This document shows positions 17,015-24,912 of a stretch of DNA of 64,000 bases, one piece after another. The DNA is from CAIKMD01 sp963729935 (GTDB lineage: Bacteria; Pseudomonadota; Alphaproteobacteria; ATCC43930; CGMCC-115725), in the NCBI GenBank assembly GCA_963729935.1, contig CAVSPW010000002.1, positions 1,116,001-1,180,000 on the forward strand, in the 5' to 3' direction. Below the pieces are notes generated by a model, which was given only the letters and a program-made list of their open reading frames with translations, searched no databases and was not told the DNA's origin. The translations under genes and the position numbers were made by a program. Every line of letters begins with the position of its first letter. Within the stretch, counting starts at the first letter, position 1.

Positions 17015-18676
17015 ATGGATCGGGCTGCGCCAAACAACCATATATCGAAGGAGCCCGCCGGTTTTTCGGCGGCGGCCGAAGGGCAGGTATTTTATGACCG
17101 GCTTGCCTATGTACTCTTCTTCGCCGTCTTCGTGCTCGCGCTGGCGACCTTCACCGATTACGGCACGACCTGGGACGAGGATTACCATTTCTGGTACGGG
17201 TTCAAGGTCCTCGACTATTACCGCAGCTTCTTTCACGACACGACAGCGCTGACCTCGCCGCCGATCGACTATTACGGCGCGATTTTCGACGCGACCGCCG
17301 CCTTTCTCGCGCCACACTCGCCTTTCGGATACTACACGACGCGCCATCTGCTCAACGCGCTGGTCGGGCTGCTCGGCATTGTCGGCTGCTGGAAGCTGGC
17401 GCGCGAATTGGGCGGGCCGCGGGTCGGGTTTTGGGCGGCGATCCTGCTGCTGCTCACGCCCAATTTCTATGGCCAGATCTTCAACAACCCGAAAGATGTG
17501 CCTTTCGCTGCGGGCTATGCTTGGTCGCTCTATTATCTCGTTCGGCTGATCCCAAACCTCCCAATGCCGCCGCGGCGCGAGGTTCTAAAGCTCGGCCTCG
17601 CGATCGGCCTCACCCTGGCCGTGCGGGTCGGCGGGTTGCTGTTGCTGTGCTATCTCGGCATGGTCCTCGCCGCGTTGCCGGCGCTCCGCGCCTGGCGCGC
17701 GCGACAGCCGGGCATCGCCGTGACCGGCTATCTGATCGAGACCGGGCAGGTCTTGGCGCCGGTCCTCGTCCTCTCTTACGCGATCATGCTGCTTGCCTGG
17801 CCTTGGGCGCAGCTCGATCCGCTGTGGCGGCCGATCGCGTCGATCATCCAGTTCGACCATCATGACTTTCCCTATCGGACCCTGTTCGACGGCACGTATA
17901 TCCCTGCGCCCCAATTGCCGCGGACCTATCTGCCCACGTTCCTGCTAATCCAACTCCCCGAGCTGTTCCTGCTCCTGTTAGGCGGCGGGCTGGTGTGGTC
18001 GCTCTGGCGCGTTTGGCGCGACCGCCCCGCGCTCGAAGCGTTGCTCGCGCCCGGCCTCGTGATCTTCGCCGCGCTTTTTCCCGTCGCCTACGCGGTCGAG
18101 ACCCATGCGACGCTGTTCGACGGGATGCGGCATTTCCTTTTCGTCGAGCCGCCGCTCGCCTGCGGCGCGGCGCTCGCTTTCGACGCTGCGGTCAAGCGGT
18201 TACGCGCTTGGCCTGTCGCTATCGGCGCGGCCGCGGTCTCGCTCGCACTCTATCTCGGCTACCACGTCTCGCTGATGGCCGCGCTTCATCCCGACGAATA
18301 CGTCTATTACAACGCCTTCATCGGCGGCGTGCCGGGCGCGGCCGGACGCTTCAAGCTCGATTACTGGGCGAATTCCTACCGGGAGGCGGCGCGCGATCTG
18401 GTTGCCTGGCTCAAGGTCCGCGACGGCGTCCTCTTCTTCTCCCACACCTATCGTATCGCGGCCTGCGGCCCGCCCGGGTCGATCATGCCTTATCTTCCCT
18501 CCAATCTCATCTATGAGGCGAATCGCAACAAGGCCGATTTCTATGTTTCCTTCACGAAGGACGATTGCGACAAGTCGATCGTCGGCCACAAAGTCGCGGA
18601 AGTGACTCAACTCGGCACGCGACTTTCCGTCGTTCTCGATCTGCGGCCTGTAGACCTCGCGAAACGTGGGCGCTAA
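17015..18676 (+). CDS. GT-C fold membrane glycosyltransferase (PMT/ArnT-like), substrate unknown
   Basis: The 553-residue protein has about nine or ten predicted transmembrane helices (for example LAYVLFFAVFVLALATF, AVRVGGLLLLCYLGMVLAAL, FLLIQLPELFLLLLGGGLVW). The first periplasmic loop contains TTWDEDYHFWYGFKVLDYYR, the acidic motif expected for the catalytic base of GT-C enzymes such as PMT and ArnT. Later, TPNFYGQIFNNPKDVPFAAG is conserved-looking. It probably transfers a sugar from a polyprenyl-phosphate carrier onto a lipid, glycan or protein outside the membrane. A C-terminal soluble part of about 130 residues follows. The ClC gene starts 12 bp downstream, suggesting co-transcription. 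Confidence 0.72.
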   Translation: MDRAAPNNHISKEPAGFSAAAEGQVFYDRLAYVLFFAVFVLALATFTDYGTTWDEDYHFWYGFKVLDYYRSFFHDTTALTSPPIDYYGAIFDATAAFLAPHSPFGYYTTRHLLNALVGLLGIVGCWKLARELGGPRVGFWAAILLLLTPNFYGQIFNNPKDVPFAAGYAWSLYYLVRLIPNLPMPPRREVLKLGLAIGLTLAVRVGGLLLLCYLGMVLAALPALRAWRARQPGIAVTGYLIETGQVLAPVLVLSYAIMLLAWPWAQLDPLWRPIASIIQFDHHDFPYRTLFDGTYIPAPQLPRTYLPTFLLIQLPELFLLLLGGGLVWSLWRVWRDRPALEALLAPGLVIFAALFPVAYAVETHATLFDGMRHFLFVEPPLACGAALAFDAAVKRLRAWPVAIGAAAVSLALYLGYHVSLMAALHPDEYVYYNAFIGGVPGAAGRFKLDYWANSYREAARDLVAWLKVRDGVLFFSHTYRIAACGPPGSIMPYLPSNLIYEANRNKADFYVSFTKDDCDKSIVGHKVAEVTQLGTRLSVVLDLRPVDLAKRGR

Positions 18677-18688
18677 AGAGTTTACTCA

Positions 18689-20473
18689 ATGACGACGACA
18701 TCAGACGTCTCCGAGGATCAGTCGCTCGGGCTGGTTCGCTTATCCATACTCGCTGTCATCATCGGTCTCGTTACCGGTTTTGGCGCGGTATTTTTCCGGG
18801 CGCTCATCGCCTTCGTCCACAATCTCTTCTTCCTCGGCACCTTCTCTTTTGCCTACGACGCCAATATTTTCACGCCGGCCGGCCCGTGGGGGGCGTGGAT
18901 TATCCTGGGGCCGGTCATCGGCGGGATGGCGGTCACCGCGCTGGTGACCAAATTCGCGCCTGAAGCCAAGGGCCATGGCGTTCCCGAGGTGATGGACGCG
19001 ATCTATTACAACGAGGGCGTCATCCGCCCGGTGGTGGCCGCCGTCAAATCGCTCGCCTCCGCGATCTCGATCGGCAGCGGCGCGGCGGTCGGCCGCGAGG
19101 GTCCCATCATCCAGATCGGCGCGTCGCTGGGATCGACCTGCGGCCAGATCTTCCGCATGGCCGTCTGGCAGCGCATCACATTGGTGGCCGCGGGCGCCGG
19201 CGCCGGCATCGCCGCGACCTTCAACACGCCGATCGGCGGCGTGATGTTTGCCATCGAAATCATGATGCCCGAGGTCAGCGTTCGCACCTTCCTTCCGGTC
19301 GCGCTCTCGACCGGGACCGCGACCTTCGTCGGCAATTGGCTGCTCGGGCCCCAACCTGCCTTCTATGTGCCGCCCTTGCCGACGCTCAGCGCGCATCCAG
19401 CCTCGATCGTGGCGCTATTCCTCTATGCGCTCCTCGGCGGCGTGATCGGTCTGGCGGCGACGGGATTCGTTCGCGCGCTGCCGCTGGCCGAGGATTTGTT
19501 CGACAAGATCCGCAATCCGTATCTGCGCCACGGCATCGGCATGCTGCTGGTGGGCGGGCTGATGTATGCGCTGCTCCATTTCTACGGCCATTATTACGTC
19601 GAGGGCGTCGGCTACGCGACGATCCAGTCGGTCTTGCTGGCCCAATTCTCTCCCCTCTATCTTCTGCCTCTCCTCTATTTCGCCAAGCTCGCCGCGACCT
19701 CAACCAGTCTCGGCTCGGGCGCATCGGGCGGCATCTTCTCGCCATCGCTCTACATGGGCGCGACCTTGGGCGGCGCGTTCGGCCTGCTGGTCAATCTGAT
19801 CTACCCGCTGCCGGGCGTCAGCATTCCGACTTTCGCGATCGTCGGCATGGCCGCCATGGTCGGGGGCGGCACCGGCGCGGCCATGACCGCCGTCACCATG
19901 ATCTTCGAAATGACCCGCGACTACGCGCTGGTCATGCCGATGATCGTGGCGGTGGCGGTGAGCATCGGCGTGCGCCGCATGCTGTCGCGGGAAAACATCT
20001 ATACGATCAAGCTCGTCGAGCGGCGCCACGTGATTCCGAAGGCCTTGCACGCGAACATGTTCCTGGTGCGCCGCGCCGGCGAAATCATGGACAAGGACGT
20101 GGTCGTGCTGCCGGCGGAAACCGATTTCGACGCGTTTCTCGCCCAGCCGGAGCACAAGGGCGCGATGAAGCACGTGATCGTCACGCGCGGCAACCGCATC
20201 TATGGGGCCCTGCGCGTGAATACGGGGCTTCGGCGCGGCCTCGAATCGGCGTCGACCGGCGTCAGCCTCGGCGACGTGGCCCAGCGCGATTTCACCATCG
20301 CGCGCGAAGACGACATCGCTTTCGACGTGATCAACCGGATGTGGCGCAAGGGCGGCGCGATGGCCGTCGTCGTCGCCGGCAAAGGCATCCCGCAAGCGTC
20401 CGATGTGCGCGGCATCATCACGAAGGAACACATCGCGGATTCGGTCGCCGAAAGCGTCAAACCCTACGCCTAA
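18689..20473 (+). CDS. ClC-family chloride channel or Cl-/H+ antiporter with C-terminal CBS domain
   Basis: The 594-residue protein has the ClC core with the gating-glutamate motif GREGP (Glu137), the segment KGHGVPE (His96 replaces the serine of the E. coli GSGIP motif) and GSGASGGIFSPSLYMGA. C-terminal CBS-like sequences run from about residue 455 (GEIMDKDVVVLPAETDF through RGIITKEHIADSV). It moves chloride across the inner membrane, possibly in exchange for protons, with nucleotide control through the CBS domain. The KGHGVPE variant is common in one CBS-bearing bacterial clade, as I recall. It follows the glycosyltransferase by 12 bp. Confidence 0.93.
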   Translation: MTTTSDVSEDQSLGLVRLSILAVIIGLVTGFGAVFFRALIAFVHNLFFLGTFSFAYDANIFTPAGPWGAWIILGPVIGGMAVTALVTKFAPEAKGHGVPEVMDAIYYNEGVIRPVVAAVKSLASAISIGSGAAVGREGPIIQIGASLGSTCGQIFRMAVWQRITLVAAGAGAGIAATFNTPIGGVMFAIEIMMPEVSVRTFLPVALSTGTATFVGNWLLGPQPAFYVPPLPTLSAHPASIVALFLYALLGGVIGLAATGFVRALPLAEDLFDKIRNPYLRHGIGMLLVGGLMYALLHFYGHYYVEGVGYATIQSVLLAQFSPLYLLPLLYFAKLAATSTSLGSGASGGIFSPSLYMGATLGGAFGLLVNLIYPLPGVSIPTFAIVGMAAMVGGGTGAAMTAVTMIFEMTRDYALVMPMIVAVAVSIGVRRMLSRENIYTIKLVERRHVIPKALHANMFLVRRAGEIMDKDVVVLPAETDFDAFLAQPEHKGAMKHVIVTRGNRIYGALRVNTGLRRGLESASTGVSLGDVAQRDFTIAREDDIAFDVINRMWRKGGAMAVVVAGKGIPQASDVRGIITKEHIADSVAESVKPYA

Positions 20474-20494
20474 CACCCTGAATGCCGCGCCGCG

Positions 20495-21760
20495 CTAGGC
20501 GAAGATCGCGACGGCGACCCCGCTAACCGCCAGCGCAACAAGCGCGCCCGCGGCAGGCAGGCTGGCGCGGCCGCCGGCGAAGACAACCGTATAGACGGCT
20601 TTCAGGACGTTGTTCGACGAGATCGCGATCAGGATGGCGACCGTGGCGGCATGGAGCGGCAAATCGCCGCCGCCCCCTTGGGCGATGCTCAGCACGAAGG
20701 GATCGATGTCGGTGAAGCCGATCACCGCCGCCAGCGCATCGACGCCGAGCGCGCCGAAATGCCCGCGTGCCCATTGGGTCGCGATCGATGTCACGACGAA
20801 CAGCACCGCGAAAACGATGGCGGCGGCAAGCTCGAGCGGATTGCGCGGGATGACTCCGCTTGTCGCAGAGGCTTGGCCGCGGGCGCGGCGATACTGCAAC
20901 CCCGCGAGCACGAACCCCGCCGCGGAAAGGGCGAGTGTCGCGGGAGCGAGACTCATCGCGAGATGCGGATCGAAGATCGCGACGATCGCCAGCAGGCGCA
21001 AATACATCACGGCGGTCGCGAGAATGATGCCGGCTTGCGCTTGTGCATTGGCCGCCGGATCGGCGCCGGCGGCGCGCGCGAGGACGACCGTCGTGGCGGT
21101 CGAAGAATAAAGCCCGCCCAGGAGCGCGATCACCAGATCGCTATCGGCGCGCGCAAAGAATCGCTGCACCAGATAGCTCGCGTAAGACAGGGTGCAGACG
21201 GCAAGCAGCGCGAGCCACGCCTTGTACGGCGTGATCGCGGTGAGGGTGGTCACGGGCTCGTTGGGCAGCAGCGGCAAGACGATGCCGGTCAAGATGAGGA
21301 ATTCGGCCGCGGTGACGATTTCGCCGATCTGCACCTGCTGGGCCAGCGCGTGCAGGCGCTCGCGCGCCGTCAGCAGCAGCACGGCCGTGACCGTGACGCC
21401 GATCGGGAGCCAAGCCGGCAAGGCCAGTGCGGCCGGCCCGATGAGGTAAGCCAGCACGTTGCAGACCGGCACGATCAGCTCGACATTGAACCGGTTATCG
21501 CCGTCACTTTCCCGCAGCTGTCGCCGGTAGGAAATGAAGAGCCAGGCACCGATGACGAGCAAGCCCGCGACAAGCAGGAGTTTGCGGTCGGGATCGAGCT
21601 CGTAAAGCAACCCGCCCGAGATCGCGAGCAGCGGAAAGGTCCGGATGCCGCCGGGCCGCACCAGTCCGGAGCGCGCATGAAAATCCTCGAAGGCCAAGCC
21701 GAAGAACAACGACAGGCCGAGGATCAGCGCGAATTTGGCGAATAACGGATCGAGCAACAA
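20495..21760 (-). CDS. MgtC/SapB-family membrane protein with DUF4010 domain
   Basis: A polytopic membrane protein of about 421 residues. The N-terminal part (LFAKFALILGLSLFFGLAFE, then GGIRTFPLLAISGGLLY) matches MgtC/SapB, with the conserved GxRTFPLxAxxGxL motif. The C-terminal part, with LLGGLYSSTATTVVLAR and ISSNNVLKAVYTVVFAG, matches DUF4010. The function is unknown; MgtC relatives are linked to magnesium stress. I place the start at a TTG (21760) preceded by GGGCGAGGG; the open frame continues to a TTG at 21841, beside the divergent tRNA. The start is the weak point of this call. Confidence 0.78.
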   Translation of the reverse strand: MLLDPLFAKFALILGLSLFFGLAFEDFHARSGLVRPGGIRTFPLLAISGGLLYELDPDRKLLLVAGLLVIGAWLFISYRRQLRESDGDNRFNVELIVPVCNVLAYLIGPAALALPAWLPIGVTVTAVLLLTARERLHALAQQVQIGEIVTAAEFLILTGIVLPLLPNEPVTTLTAITPYKAWLALLAVCTLSYASYLVQRFFARADSDLVIALLGGLYSSTATTVVLARAAGADPAANAQAQAGIILATAVMYLRLLAIVAIFDPHLAMSLAPATLALSAAGFVLAGLQYRRARGQASATSGVIPRNPLELAAAIVFAVLFVVTSIATQWARGHFGALGVDALAAVIGFTDIDPFVLSIAQGGGGDLPLHAATVAILIAISSNNVLKAVYTVVFAGGRASLPAAGALVALAVSGVAVAIFA

Positions 21761-21848
21761 ATTCCGAACCCTCGCCCTTGATAGGAAAGGCCGCTTCCGG
21801 CCAAGGCTTGCGACCCTCGGCGGCGAGCGAGTATAAATCAAAGGGCGC

Positions 21849-21922
21849 GCGGGTGTAGCTCAATGGTAGAGCAGAAGCTTCCCAAGCTTACGACGAGGGT
21901 TCGATTCCCTTCACCCGCTCCA
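21849..21922 (+). tRNA. tRNA-Gly (anticodon CCC)
   Basis: A 74-base gene with encoded CCA. The acceptor stem is GCGGGTG paired with CACCCGC, followed by TCCA. The D arm is GCTC-AATGGTA-GAGC, the anticodon loop is TTCCCAA giving CCC, and the T arm is GAGGG-TTCGATT-CCCTT. It decodes GGG glycine codons. The 3' end is intact and I see no duplicated 3' segment downstream within the window, so there is no sign of an element integrated here. Confidence 0.95.
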
Positions 21923-22265
21923 AGCTCGGCTCTTCATAACAAATATTCGCAAAGGCTTCGCGCGCCGACGCGTCGCAAGAGTCACGCGATCGCGCCACAC
22001 AGCATCGTCGAACGCCCGGATATGGCGTTGCGAGCACCGTTCGAATCCTTCGTTCCCAAGCCATTCTGGCCGCGGTTACGGTAAACGAACCGAGAAATAT
22101 TCCGGCCCTCCTTCCCGCTTTGTTCGTTTGAAACCGCCCAAACCGGCCCGGAAGCGCCTCAACTTCGGGTGGCGGTCGCCACAACCGTTAATTCTCCCGT
22201 AACAAGATTATGAGATTATTCGCCATGATTTCTCCCCGAGCCAATCTTGCAAGCCGGCGGAAAAC
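21923..22265. other. Intergenic region between tRNA-Gly and the GYF/PilZ-CpaF locus
   Basis: About 343 bp without a supportable gene. The first two thirds show no structure I can interpret. The last 90 bp are AT-richer than the surroundings and hold a CtrA-like site at 22188-22203, so this end is probably the promoter of the GYF gene at 22266. Confidence 0.6.
22188..22203 (+). promoter_or_regulatory. CtrA-like site (TTAA-N7-GTAAC) upstream of the first GYF gene
   Basis: The sequence TTAA, seven bases, GTAAC differs from the CtrA consensus TTAA-N7-TTAAC at one position. It lies 63 bp before the ATG at 22266, a normal promoter distance. TTAA words are rare in this GC-rich window. CtrA is the alphaproteobacterial cell-cycle response regulator that, in Caulobacter, controls flagellar and pilus genes among others. 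Binding here is inferred. Confidence 0.5.
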
Positions 22266-22775
22266 ATGACGAGCGATCCAATGTTTGAACCTGCTTCTTC
22301 TTCGAAAAAACCACGCTGGTACCTCGCGCGCGCGGGCGAGCGGCATGGTCCCATCGATGACGCCAAGCTTTTCTCGCTCGCCGGGCAAGACCTGATCGCA
22401 GCAACCGATCTCGTGTGGCGGCCCGGCTTTCTCGCCTGGATATCGGCCGGCGAGGTGCCAGGCCTGCTGATCCCGCCTCCTTTGCCCAATTCTCTCGGCG
22501 GCAGATCGATGCCCGACCTCGATGACGCACCGCCGCGCCTGGCGATCGTGACTGAGACCAATTCCGTCCCGACCGGTCTCATGACAAGCTCGCCGGAGTC
22601 TCGCGATGCGCACGATGAAGATTTCGCGCCGCGCGCGGCCGCGGCCGACCCGGAGACGTCGGCCGCCGAGGACCAGGCGACGCACAGCCTCACCGCGGCT
22701 TCTGTTGGCTGGGGCGGCAAGAATCTCGAGGCGTTGCGCGACGCCTTGCGAAGCGCGCCGAACTACGCGCCTTGA
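22266..22775 (+). CDS. GYF_2 (DUF4339) domain protein, soluble
   Basis: A 169-residue protein with one GYF_2 domain at about residues 17-68: RWYLARAGERHGPID, then DLVWRPGFLAWISAGEVPGL, with tryptophans 18, 51 and 58. Directly after it comes a proline stretch, IPPPLP. The rest is low-complexity and acidic (DEDFAPRAAAADPETSAAED). GYF_2 is a small adaptor fold related to the eukaryotic GYF domain that binds proline-rich peptides; bacterial partners are mostly unknown. There is no signal peptide or membrane segment. The gene opens a same-strand cluster with the PilZ-CpaF fusion and a second GYF protein, and a CtrA-like site precedes it. Confidence 0.78.
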   Translation: MTSDPMFEPASSSKKPRWYLARAGERHGPIDDAKLFSLAGQDLIAATDLVWRPGFLAWISAGEVPGLLIPPPLPNSLGGRSMPDLDDAPPRLAIVTETNSVPTGLMTSSPESRDAHDEDFAPRAAAADPETSAAEDQATHSLTAASVGWGGKNLEALRDALRSAPNYAP

Positions 22776-22946
22776 GCAGTTGAAGCGACGCCACGCGCGG
22801 GAACGATCCCAGGAATTGCTCGTCCACGGCGTGTGCGGCGCTTTACTTCAAAATCCCGCAGCCGGGACTAGCGCAAAAGCGCGAATGATCGGCTTCCCTG
22901 GCGACGGGCATCGGAACGCATCCGGGCCGTAATCTAGGAGCCCATA

Positions 22947-24773
22947 ATGAGTGATGAACAGCGCGCGCGGCCAAACAAGCGCGGAGATCTTCGGAAGGCC
23001 GTGTTGTGGTCCGGTAGCCTGACGACGGCGCACGGGCCCGTCGACTGCCGTATCATTAATATCTCGACGAGCGGTGCCAAGCTCCGCGCCGCGGCGGAAC
23101 TCCGGAAGGGAGAGCGGGTGACGCTCACCATCCGCGGCCTCGGTCAATTTCATGGCGTCGTCGTCTGGACCCGCGACGGCCATATCGGTCTGCACTTTGT
23201 CGAGCAAAAACTGGCCGAGAATCAGGGCCGGCCTGCGGATCAGCCGGTGGCGACCGACAACGCCGAGACAATCAACGGCCGCACCCGACCGGCGGACGAG
23301 CCGGCGATACCTGAGGCCGCGCCCGCCCCGCAAATGGCGGTTTCGTCGCCACCAGCGTCCGTCGAGGCCACGCGCAATATGACGCGCGATTCGGCACTCC
23401 CGGCCCCCCATAAGATGGCGGCCGAAATTCGCCGTTCCATAACCTCCTCAACGCCTGCGCCGACCACCGATTCCCCCTTCGCCCACGATCCACGCGTCAA
23501 GAACGCGATCGCCATACTTCAGCCGGACGTCAATGCGCTGATCGACCCCCAGGTGATCTCGCAACTAGCGCGCGCGGATTTGCGGTGGCAACTGGTCGAT
23601 CTCGTCAACCAGACCGCGCAACAAAAGAAATTGGCGCTTTCGTCCCGCGAGCAGGACGCCGTCGTCGAGGGGATCTTGAACGAGATGGTCGGGCTCGGCC
23701 CGCTTGAGCCGCTCCTGGCGGATGATTCTATCACCGATATCCTGGTCAACGGCGCCAAACAGGTCTATGTGGAGCGCCGCGGCAAGCTCGAACTCACCGG
23801 CATTACCTTCAACGACGATAAGCACGTCCTCAACATCGCGACGCGGATCGCGACCCGGGTCGGCCGCCGTGTCGACGAATCGGTGCCGATGGTCGATGCG
23901 CGCTTGCCGGATGGCAGCCGCGTCAATGTGATCGCGCCACCACTCGCGCTGATCGGACCGATGATCTCGATCCGAAAATTCGCTAAGAAGGAGATCACGC
24001 TCGATATCATGGCCAAGCAGCGGAATCTTTCACCGGCGATGGCCCGGGTGCTGAGCATCGCCGCGCGCTGCCGGCTCAACGTGTTGATCTCCGGCGGCAC
24101 GGGTTCCGGCAAGACGACGCTGCTCAATGCCATGTCTCAGATGATCGATCCGCGCGAGCGGATCATTACAATCGAGGACGCGGCCGAATTGCAGCTGCAA
24201 CTGCCGCACGTGGGCAGTCTCGAGACGCGCATCGCCAATCTCGAAGGCAAGGGCGAGGTCACGGTTCGCGACCTGCTCAAGAACGCGCTACGCATGAGGC
24301 CGGACCGCATCATTCTCGGCGAGATCCGGGGCGCCGAGGCGTTCGACATGCTGCAAGCGATGAATACCGGTCACGAGGGCTCGCTCGGGACAATTCACGC
24401 CAGTGGCCCGCGCGAGGCCCTGTCGCGACTTGAGAGCATCATTGCCTTTGCCGGATTGGACTTGCCGAGCCGGACCGTGCGCACCCAGATTGCAACCGCC
24501 ATCGATCTCATCGTTCAGGTCAGCCGGATGCGCGACGGCAGGCGTCGCATAACGAGCATTACCGAGCTCGTCGGCATGGAAGGCGACGTCTTTGTCACGC
24601 AAGATCTCTTCACCTACAAATCCGATCACGAGACGTCGACCGGTCACCTCATCGGCAAGTTCGTGTCCTCCGGATTGCGTCCGCACTTCACGCCGAAAGC
24701 GCAACATTTCGGTCAGGATCGTCTGCTTCATGAAATGATGAACTTGCCGGAGCACAACGACTTGGCGGCCTGA
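22947..24773 (+). CDS. CpaF-type secretion ATPase with an N-terminal PilZ domain (fusion)
   Basis: The 608-residue protein has three parts. Residues 8-88 form a PilZ domain with both c-di-GMP motifs intact: R12GDLR16 (RxxxR) and N38ISTSG43 (NxSxxG), then VVVWTRDGHIGLHFVE. Residues 90-170 are a disordered Pro/Ala/Thr linker. From about 175 on it is a complete CpaF-like ATPase: SITDILVNGAKQVYVER, Walker A GGTGSGKTT (Lys389), ERIITIEDAAELQL, RPDRIILGEIRGAEAFDM and NTGHEGSLGTIHA. CpaF powers Tad pilus assembly or secretion from the cytoplasmic face of the inner membrane. A fused PilZ domain would let c-di-GMP act directly on the motor. AGGAG precedes the ATG by eight bases. No other tad/cpa gene lies in the window. 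Confidence 0.88.
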   Translation: MSDEQRARPNKRGDLRKAVLWSGSLTTAHGPVDCRIINISTSGAKLRAAAELRKGERVTLTIRGLGQFHGVVVWTRDGHIGLHFVEQKLAENQGRPADQPVATDNAETINGRTRPADEPAIPEAAPAPQMAVSSPPASVEATRNMTRDSALPAPHKMAAEIRRSITSSTPAPTTDSPFAHDPRVKNAIAILQPDVNALIDPQVISQLARADLRWQLVDLVNQTAQQKKLALSSREQDAVVEGILNEMVGLGPLEPLLADDSITDILVNGAKQVYVERRGKLELTGITFNDDKHVLNIATRIATRVGRRVDESVPMVDARLPDGSRVNVIAPPLALIGPMISIRKFAKKEITLDIMAKQRNLSPAMARVLSIAARCRLNVLISGGTGSGKTTLLNAMSQMIDPRERIITIEDAAELQLQLPHVGSLETRIANLEGKGEVTVRDLLKNALRMRPDRIILGEIRGAEAFDMLQAMNTGHEGSLGTIHASGPREALSRLESIIAFAGLDLPSRTVRTQIATAIDLIVQVSRMRDGRRRITSITELVGMEGDVFVTQDLFTYKSDHETSTGHLIGKFVSSGLRPHFTPKAQHFGQDRLLHEMMNLPEHNDLAA

Positions 24774-24809
24774 GGCTTGCTCCACGGCACCGCTCCCCCT
24801 TCGGGCGCT

Positions 24810-24825
24810 TTAACGTCGGATTAAC
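24810..24825 (+). promoter_or_regulatory. Perfect CtrA consensus site (TTAA-N7-TTAAC) upstream of the second GYF gene
   Basis: TTAA at 24810-24813 and TTAAC at 24821-24825 are separated by exactly seven bases, which is the full CtrA consensus. The site lies between the PilZ-CpaF gene and the second GYF gene, 88 bp before the ATG at 24913. Together with the near-consensus site at 22188 it suggests that the locus belongs to the CtrA regulon, with a second internal promoter. Confidence 0.6.
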
Positions 24826-24912
24826 CGAACCCATGGTTTGGTGATGAAGTCGGCCAACCACTTGGAAAATCTCGGCGGGCTCTTCGCCCGGACGTGCCCG
24901 CAGCACATACCC

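Noticed and set aside
21849..22265. tRNA-Gly as an integration site for a mobile element
   Set aside because: The tRNA is intact, no integrase is present, and I find no repeat of its 3' end downstream.
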